Shown here: piece by piece, positions 7,043-17,067 of the stretch | Layout: each line of letters opens with the position of its first letter | Position numbering within the stretch: the first letter of the stretch is position 1 | DNA from: Oligoflexia bacterium | GTDB taxonomy: Bacteria > Bdellovibrionota > Bdellovibrionia > Bdellovibrionales > UBA1609 | NCBI GenBank assembly: GCA_026914095.1 | Contig: JAPPIY010000118.1 | Coordinates: forward strand, 1 to 17,067 | DNA length: 17,067 nucleotides | Reading direction: 5' to 3' | The notes under the pieces: model-generated | Told to the model about the DNA's origin: nothing | The model's database searches: none | What the model saw: the letters and a program-made list of their open reading frames with translations, nothing else | Program-made: the position numbers and the translations under genes

Positions 7043-8148
7043 ATGAATGTAAAAATAGAGAAAGAAACAATACTGCCTATTTTATCTCAAATTCAGGGGA
7101 TATTAGAAAAACGCTCCACTCTCCCTATTTTTTCCAATATTTTAATAAAAGCTGAAAAAAAAGATCAAATCCAAATCTATGCCTCTGATTCTGAATTGAG
7201 TTTTTTATCACAGCTTTCCGCTCAAGTGGAAAAAGAAGGAGCTATTGTTTTAAGCGGGAAGAAGATGTTTGAAATAGTGAGAGAGTTGGATAATGATTCT
7301 TTTAAGCTGAGTTTAGGGAAAAATCAACAAGCTCAAATAAAACAAGCTGACACCTTGTTTAAAATAAACGGTTTAAATCCTGATGATTTCCCAAGTTTCC
7401 CTGTTTTAAAACAAAAGAAAAAGCAAGTTTTTTTAGCTGGAGATATTTTGGAGGTTATAGACAAAACACTTTACTGTGTTTCTTTAGACGAATCCCGCTA
7501 TCATTTGACAGGTGTTTTTTTGGAGCAGGTTTCCTCCAAATGCCGTTTTGTGGCTACCGATGGCCACCGTATGAGTTTTATAGATATTAAAGGAGGCAAA
7601 AACGAGGAGTTAGAGCAGGGAATTATTATCCCAAGAAAAGGCCTTCAAGAGCTGAAGAAAATGCTGGCAGGAGCGGAAAAAAAAGATGAGATTGTAATTT
7701 CCATTGAAAAACCAAGGCTCCTCGCTCAATTTAAAGATCAAAGCCTAAACATCCGTTTGATAGAAGGGCAGTATCCCAATTATAAAAGCCTTCTCCCTAA
7801 ACAGTCAGGAGAGGAAATTACAATTCCAACCGCTGATTTTTTATCGGCTTTAAAGAGAATAGCTGTTTTAACCAGCGCCAGATTTAAAGGAGTCAATTTT
7901 ACTTTTACAAAAAACAAGCTGGCTATTGATTTTTCCCATCCTGAAGTGGGAGAAGCGGAAGAGAAACTGTCCTGTGATTATAAGGGAAAAGAGCTGAAGG
8001 TTAGATTTAACTCAAAGTATATTTTGGATATTTTACATTCTATTCATGAGGAGAAAATAAAAATCCGCTTAAAAGACAGCCGCTCTCCGGGTTTGATACA
8101 GGCAAATTCTAAAGAGAGCTATGTCTGTCTTGTAATGCCTATGAAGCT

Positions 8149-8152
<4 letters not shown>
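7043..8152 (+). CDS. dnaN: DNA polymerase III beta subunit (sliding clamp)
   Basis: DnaN forms the dimeric ring that tethers DNA polymerase III and other enzymes to DNA. The 369-aa length matches the family. Recognisable blocks are the N-terminal EKRSTLPIFSNILIKA, then FRFVATDGHRMSF-like CRFVATDGHRMSF near residue 170, IRLIEGQYPNY (about 240), and the C-terminal tail VMPMKL, close to the MPMRL that lines the peptide-binding cleft. The ATG has AGGAG 7 nt upstream (7031-7035). It opens a tightly packed group: its stop overlaps the recF start as GTGA. The long gap upstream suggests its own promoter, but none is clear. Confidence 0.97.
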
Positions 8153-14128
<5,976 letters not shown>

Positions 14129-14136
14129 CTTTTTCT

Positions 14137-14159
14137 AAAATAGTCGGCGTTGAAAAAGC
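14137..14159 (+). repeat. 23-nt repeat after gyrA (copy B)
   Basis: AGTCGGCGTTGAAAAAGC, preceded by AAAAT, begins 8 nt after the gyrA stop and matches the repeat at the mnmE stop at 22 of 23 positions. An imperfect inverted partner, ACTTTTTTAGCGCCGACT, lies at 14366-14383 (15 of 18 positions complementary). Together they may be the two ends of a 242-nt element holding the palindrome. Its TTGAAA serves as a good -35 box. Confidence 0.75.
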
Positions 14160-14179
14160 TATTTGAATTTGTTTATAAT
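14150..14179 (+). promoter_or_regulatory. Candidate promoter for the TPR lipoprotein/AtpI genes
   Basis: TTGAAA (14150-14155), an 18-nt spacer and a perfect TATAAT (14174-14179) predict a start near 14186. AAAGGGA at 14191-14197 then provides a ribosome binding site 7 nt before the TTG at 14204. The -35 box lies inside the repeat shared with the mnmE end. Confidence 0.6.
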
Positions 14180-14203
14180 TTTGTGTTTTTAAAGGGATAA
14201 AGT

Positions 14204-15115
14204 TTGCAAGAAAATCAGCTCCATTACTCAAAAGCTTGCAAGAAAGAGGGAAAAATTTCAGATAGGCTTTTTGCCACACAGCGTCCTATGGACGCGTTGT
14301 GCTCAAAGCCGAACTCATTTTTTCCTCTTTCTTGCAAGCTTTTGAGTAAGAAAACTTTTTCTCTGACTTTTTTAGCGCCGACTCGAATAATTTTTTTTGT
14401 TTGTCCTTTCGCGCTTTCCTCTTGTTTTTCGGACAAACTTCCTTTGTTTTTAAAAAAGAGGGGAGCTTGTGAGAAAAAGGAAAAAAACTTTTATAAAAAG
14501 CCCAGACAGGCTTTTTTAAAAAAGGCGGAGATTTGTTTGAGGGAAAAAAAGGCGGGAAGAGCGATTTTTATTTTAGAAGAGCTTTTGCAAAGAGATAAAC
14601 GGACAAAGACAAAAACGGAAGAGGTAAAAGCTTTGACAAAAAAGCTGGCGGAAAAATCTTTTTACCCGCTAAAAAATTATGACAAAGCCTTAAAGTATTA
14701 CAGCTCTCTTTTAGATTTTCCCTTAAAGAGCCGTGAAAAATTTTCCGCGCATTATCACATTGCCAAAAGCTTTTATTACTTGCAAAAGCGCTCTCAAGCT
14801 TTGATAGAGATTGAAAAGGCTTTTTTTGAGGGAATCTCTATGGAAGAAAGAAAACAAGCGCTGATTTTAAAAGGAGGGATTTTTATCACCCAAAATCAGT
14901 TTGATAAGGCCAGCCGTTTGTTTCAAAAACAAATAGAAAATTACCCGGATCATCAAGATTTTTTTAGAGAGTATTTAGCTTTTATCTATGAGTCTCAAAA
15001 GAAATTTTCTTTAGCTGTTCAAGAATTGGAAAAGATAGAAAAGCCTTCGGCCTTTCTATCTCTCCGGATAGAAAGACTCAAAGAGAGACAGAGCAATCAG
15101 CCGGGGTTTTTATGA
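14204..15115 (+). CDS. TPR-repeat lipoprotein with palindrome-encoded N-terminus
   Basis: The body is a helical repeat protein. Helix pairs with TPR spacing run from A-F-L-K-K-A-E-I-C-L-R-E-K-K-A-G-R-A-I through Y-D-K-A-L-K-Y-Y and F-D-K-A-S-R-L-F to S-L-A-V-Q-E-L-E. A lipoprotein signal (RIIFFVCPFALSSC) ends in a lipobox cysteine, residue 74 of the long form. Two starts compete. TTG at 14204 has a ribosome binding site and promoter but adds 46 residues encoded mostly by the palindrome. TTG at 14342, inside the right arm, gives an ordinary signal peptide (257 aa in all) but has no ribosome binding site. Expression could therefore be impaired or controlled by the hairpin. It overlaps the next gene as ATGA. 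Role unknown, perhaps scaffolding in the envelope. Confidence 0.75.
   Translation: MQENQLHYSKACKKEGKISDRLFATQRPMDALCSKPNSFFPLSCKLLSKKTFSLTFLAPTRIIFFVCPFALSSCFSDKLPLFLKKRGACEKKEKNFYKKPRQAFLKKAEICLREKKAGRAIFILEELLQRDKRTKTKTEEVKALTKKLAEKSFYPLKNYDKALKYYSSLLDFPLKSREKFSAHYHIAKSFYYLQKRSQALIEIEKAFFEGISMEERKQALILKGGIFITQNQFDKASRLFQKQIENYPDHQDFFREYLAFIYESQKKFSLAVQELEKIEKPSAFLSLRIERLKERQSNQPGFL
14224..14349 (-). repeat. Palindromic element, copy 2
   Basis: Arms 14224-14255 and 14318-14349 are 32 nt and complementary except for one position; the first 26 nt (TTACTCAAAAGCTTGCAAGA...) are perfect. The 62-nt core holds a further hairpin, GCGTCC-TAT-GGACGC. Read on the minus strand, the core aligns with copy 1 from GAGTTCGG onward, lacking about 22 nt. 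The element is open in frame with the downstream TPR gene. In an mRNA it would form a long hairpin beginning about 20 nt after the predicted TTG start. Confidence 0.85.
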
Positions 15116-15282
15116 AAAAATTTTTAGTTTTAAGCGCGGAGCTTTTATCTTTTATAGCGGTTGGCTTGTGTTTAGGGCTTTTTTTAGATAAAGTTTTTTC
15201 ATGGGAGGGCTGGGCGACTCTTGTCTGTTTAATTTTAGTTTACGCGCTATGGTTTTTAAAGCTCTTCAAGAAACTTCGTTAA
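15112..15282 (+). CDS. Small AtpZ/AtpI-like membrane protein
   Basis: This 56-aa protein begins MKKFLVLSAELLSFIAVG. It has two membrane segments (about 9-25 and 34-50) separated by GLFLDKVFSWEGW and ends in LFKKLR. The G-x-x-L-D-K...W turn between two helices is typical of the AtpZ/AtpI family that precedes F-type ATP synthase genes; members are linked to Mg2+ supply or c-ring assembly. The ATG overlaps the TPR gene stop as ATGA. The family call rests on topology and the short loop motif, so it is moderate. Confidence 0.7.
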   Translation: MKKFLVLSAELLSFIAVGLCLGLFLDKVFSWEGWATLVCLILVYALWFLKLFKKLR

Positions 15283-15608
15283 GGCCTGTGAGTCTTATTT
15301 TGCAAACAGCCTCTGCCTTTTTATTGTTTGGCTTGGTTTTTTTGTTCGGACTCAATAAAGGCTCTTTTTTAATAGGCTTTGTTTTTTCTTATTTGTATAT
15401 AGGGCTTTTCTTTTATTCTATAAAATTGATTTTTGTCCAGAAAAGAAGAGCATTAGGAATCCTTTTGCTGTTTAGCAAATGGCTTTTGCTTTTATTTGCC
15501 TTGGTTTTGGTGGCTTGGCTCTTAGATGGAAAATCTTTTTTGTTGGGTTTGAGCCAGCTTTTGGTTTTTTTGCTTTCTTATGTTTTGGAATATAAGAAAG
15601 TCATTTAG
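15249..15608 (+). CDS. AtpI-like ATP synthase subunit I, four-helix membrane protein
   Basis: This protein is 119 aa from ATG at 15249, overlapping the previous gene by 34 nt. An ATG at 15201 is possible but would lie deep inside that gene. Four hydrophobic helices are visible (about residues 13-33, 37-61, 68-92 and 95-115), with basic loops such as VQKRRAL. Such a protein after an AtpZ-like gene fits ATP synthase subunit I, an accessory assembly factor. In many bacteria atpB and atpE follow directly; here no ATP synthase subunit follows within the window. Sequence conservation in this family is very low, so the name depends on context. Confidence 0.65.
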   Translation: MVFKALQETSLRPVSLILQTASAFLLFGLVFLFGLNKGSFLIGFVFSYLYIGLFFYSIKLIFVQKRRALGILLLFSKWLLLLFALVLVAWLLDGKSFLLGLSQLLVFLLSYVLEYKKVI

Positions 15609-15882
15609 AGGCGCTTGTAAAACTCTCTGAGCGGAAAGGCGAACTCAGGTTGACAGTTGATACAAGCCTAAGGTGTAGTTTTTTAGCATTAGCATTGTCC
15701 GTATTATATTGCTCTTTTATTCATTCTAATCAAAATCCCCGATAATAAGAGAGTCTTAAAACAGCTGGCATTTATTCTGATTAGCTCGCTTAAAAGACTT
15801 ATAAAATCTATTTTTTTCTTTTTTGACAAATTTAATTTTCTATAATACAAATCTTTTGCTATAATAAAAAATAGGGTATTTT
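15609..15882. other. Intergenic gap with no gene recognised
   Basis: The gap marks the break between the AtpI-like gene and the accessory cassette. No open frame, tRNA or strong terminator is seen. A loose inverted repeat (CTAATCAAAAT near 15728 and ATTCTGATTAG near 15775) is too weak to call. The last 60 nt are very AT-rich and hold promoter-like boxes. Confidence 0.6.
15857..15865 (+). promoter_or_regulatory. Extended -10 promoter element for the accessory cassette
   Basis: TGCTATAAT fits an extended -10 (TGnTATAAT) and lies 17 nt before the ATG at 15883, giving a very short leader. A second TATAAT at 15841-15846 is an alternative; a TTGACA at 15823 is only 12 nt from it. No good -35 pairs with either. 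Confidence 0.45.
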
Positions 15883-16314
15883 ATGTCAAAGATATTACAG
15901 TCAATTAAAGATTTGTTTCTTTTGTCCTATAAATTTGATAAATTTTCTCAAAAGATGGAGAAAAATATAACAGAATTAAATGAAAAACACACAGAGATAA
16001 GAGAAGCTTTAATCAAGGCTGGCATATTACAGCCTTTTACTAGGTCAAGATCGCTTAAACAAATAACTGAAAGAGGGCATGAGTTATTAAACAAACATGA
16101 TACAGATTCCTATTTAAACTCTCATTGCGAGCTTTTAACAGATAAAGAGTTAAAAAATGAGACAGATGTAGAGATTTTTATAAAGTGTAATAATTGGGTT
16201 AAAGAAAAAGGACAAAAAAAAGTTGTTGAGCTTAGGCTCAATAGCGATATAAATGAAGAGCAATGCGCGGAACTTTTATCTTTAGCTATTATGGAAAAAA
16301 TAAAAGCCAATTAA
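15883..16314 (+). CDS. Protein of unknown function, accessory cassette
   Basis: I do not recognise this 143-aa protein with confidence. Residues 1-50 are charged and helical with a probable coiled coil (FDKFSQKMEKNITELNEKHT). A short G-I-L-Q-P-F-T-R-S-R-S-L-K-Q-I-T-E-R-G-H-E-L-L block follows and could be a winged-helix-like element, then an acidic helical C-terminus. There is no signal peptide or membrane segment. The ribosome binding site is weak (AGGG about 7 nt upstream). The toxin-like gene follows after 3 nt, so the three genes could form one unit; whether this one takes part in the toxin-antitoxin system is unknown. Confidence 0.7.
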   Translation: MSKILQSIKDLFLLSYKFDKFSQKMEKNITELNEKHTEIREALIKAGILQPFTRSRSLKQITERGHELLNKHDTDSYLNSHCELLTDKELKNETDVEIFIKCNNWVKEKGQKKVVELRLNSDINEEQCAELLSLAIMEKIKAN

Positions 16315-16317
16315 AAA

Positions 16318-16602
16318 GTGAATTCAAATAGTCAGGGCTTTTTTAGCGCCAACTGTTTAGATTTTTTGGTTTTGAATCTTTATATTCAAAGGCTGGCTCA
16401 AGGAGGCGCTGAAAAGGCAATAAGAAACTTAAAAGCGGGGATTTTTGAAATTAAGATACCTTATGCTAGCGGATTGAGGGTTTATTTTGGAAAAGATAAA
16501 AATAAAATTATCCTTCTGTTAATAGGGGGAGATAAAAAAACACAAAACAGAGATATTAAAAAAGCAAGAGAATATTGGAGGCGCTGTGGCCAACAGAAAT
16601 AA
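16318..16602 (+). CDS. HigB/RelE-like toxin, possibly N-terminally altered
   Basis: The 94-aa product matches the pattern of the short phage-derived toxin family related to RelE/HigB: IQRLAQGGA..., then GIFEIKIPYASGLRVYF, then IILLLIGGDKKTQNRDIKKAREYW. These are the R-L-A-x-G, E-(L/I)-(R/K)-I, R-V-Y-F and G-G-D-K-x-T-Q-x-x-D-I motifs. Relatives cleave mRNA on the ribosome. The usual N-terminal strand and helix (about 30 residues before R-L-A) is shortened and replaced by NSNSQGFFSANCLDF, which overlaps a repeat also found near mnmE and gyrA. The GTG start lacks a ribosome binding site and follows the previous stop by 3 nt. The toxin may be inactive or reinitiated. It overlaps the antitoxin by 17 nt. 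Confidence 0.8.
   Translation: MNSNSQGFFSANCLDFLVLNLYIQRLAQGGAEKAIRNLKAGIFEIKIPYASGLRVYFGKDKNKIILLLIGGDKKTQNRDIKKAREYWRRCGQQK
16338..16355 (+). repeat. Solitary match to the element-end repeat
   Basis: GCTTTTTTAGCGCCAACT resembles the ends seen at 1028-1045 and 14366-14383, differing from each at two or three positions. It lies within the first codons of the toxin gene. A preceding AAATAGTC resembles the opposite end, so this might be a remnant of a collapsed element. Confidence 0.45.
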
Positions 16603-16903
16603 AAGCTACGACAAAGTCTTAGCTCAAAAATTTAAAAACCCTAGATACGCTCAATCGTATTTAATTAACATTATAAAAAGAGAAAAGCTGTCTGTAGAAT
16701 CAGCTCTTCGTGAAACAATCAAAGCTATGGGGCTTAAGAATTTTTCCGACAAATCGGGTTTATCCCTGCAAGCTGTTTCTGATTTTACATCTAAAAGGCA
16801 AAAATGGAGCTTAGATAAAATTTCAAGACATATAAAAAATGTATTTAATTTAGAAGTAAAGATTTCCCTTGAGTTGCTGAAATCTAAGAGCAAAGTCGCT
16901 TGA
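16586..16903 (+). CDS. HTH antitoxin of the HigBA-type module
   Basis: This 105-aa protein pairs with the upstream toxin. A helix-turn-helix is visible at about residues 44-85 (IKAMGLKNFSDKSGLSLQAV, then SDFTSKRQKWSLDKISRHI), preceded by RYAQSYLINIIKREKLSVESAL. This is the layout of antitoxins that neutralise HigB-like toxins and repress their own operon. The GTG at 16586 has GGAGG 4 nt upstream, inside the toxin gene, so it has a much better translation signal than the toxin. Toxin-first order is typical of higBA. The cassette lies next to origin housekeeping genes and may have been acquired by transfer. Confidence 0.85.
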   Translation: MANRNKSYDKVLAQKFKNPRYAQSYLINIIKREKLSVESALRETIKAMGLKNFSDKSGLSLQAVSDFTSKRQKWSLDKISRHIKNVFNLEVKISLELLKSKSKVA

Positions 16904-17067
16904 TAGGCTTCTGTTGGAAAAAAGGAGCAAACAGGCTTTTGCCGGCTTGAGAATTTGGCTGGATTTTCGCTTTTCTTTCAAGGGACAGCCTTAGGACAAG
17001 TCATTCAATAGGGCTTTCAGGGAGGGCTGTAAAGTTTTTCAAAGGACAAAGTCAGGAATAAATGCGC
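16904..17067. other. Window end, nothing recognised
   Basis: This 164-nt stretch has no open frame of note. An AAAGGAG at 16920-16926 resembles a ribosome binding site, but the nearby start (TTG in GCTTTTGCC) meets a stop at once. A gene could begin past the window edge. Confidence 0.5.

Noticed and set aside
14224..14436. Minus-strand open frame across palindrome copy 2
   Set aside because: It is antisense to the TPR gene and carried by the palindrome; no start signal is visible.
15823..15846. TTGACA with TATAAT as a promoter pair
   Set aside because: The spacer is only 12 nt, too short for a sigma70-type promoter.

Overview
The window looks like a chromosomal replication-origin region of a low-GC, Gram-negative bacterium. 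A leftward cluster on the minus strand (rpmH, rnpA, yidD, yidC, jag/khpB, mnmE) and a rightward cluster on the plus strand (dnaA, dnaN, recF, gyrB, gyrA) diverge from a short promoter region near 5325-5448. A candidate oriC lies in the dnaA-dnaN gap. The long YidC with a periplasmic domain, the lipoprotein-type gene and the small exported protein ending in an aromatic residue indicate two membranes. A jag gene, gyrA directly after gyrB, and a TPR lipoprotein plus two AtpI-type membrane proteins after gyrA recall Bdellovibrionota (Bdellovibrio-like). That assignment is an inference from gene order, not from a search.

Layout: 115-657 is an exported or envelope protein of unknown function carrying an in-frame run of ten G. 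658-1043 has a terminator and the first copy of a palindromic element. 1044-5324 is the leftward ribosome/RNase P/membrane-insertion/tRNA-modification operon, with most genes overlapping. 5449-14128 is the replication and gyrase cluster, where dnaN, recF, gyrB and gyrA overlap by 4 nt each. 14129-14350 has a promoter and the second palindromic element, which reads in frame into the TPR lipoprotein gene. 15112-15608 holds two AtpI/AtpZ-like proteins, but no ATP synthase subunit genes follow. 15883-16903 is an accessory cassette: an unknown 143-aa protein and a HigB/RelE-like toxin with its HTH antitoxin.

The most unusual feature is the pair of palindromic elements at 819-964 and 14224-14349. 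Each has a pair of 31-32 nt arms that are perfectly or almost perfectly complementary within the copy but differ clearly between copies. The arms enclose a shared core, about 80% identical between copies over its main part, that is also conserved as a peptide. Both sit just past the last gene of the two origin-flanking operons, in the same orientation relative to transcription, and on the gene side both are bounded by a 23-nt repeat conserved at 22 positions. One copy is translated in frame at the 5' end of a gene. This resembles Rickettsia palindromic elements in concept, but the shared core with copy-specific arms is distinctive. The other main observations are the poly-G tract (a possible phase-variation switch) and a methionine at the quinolone-determining serine position of GyrA.
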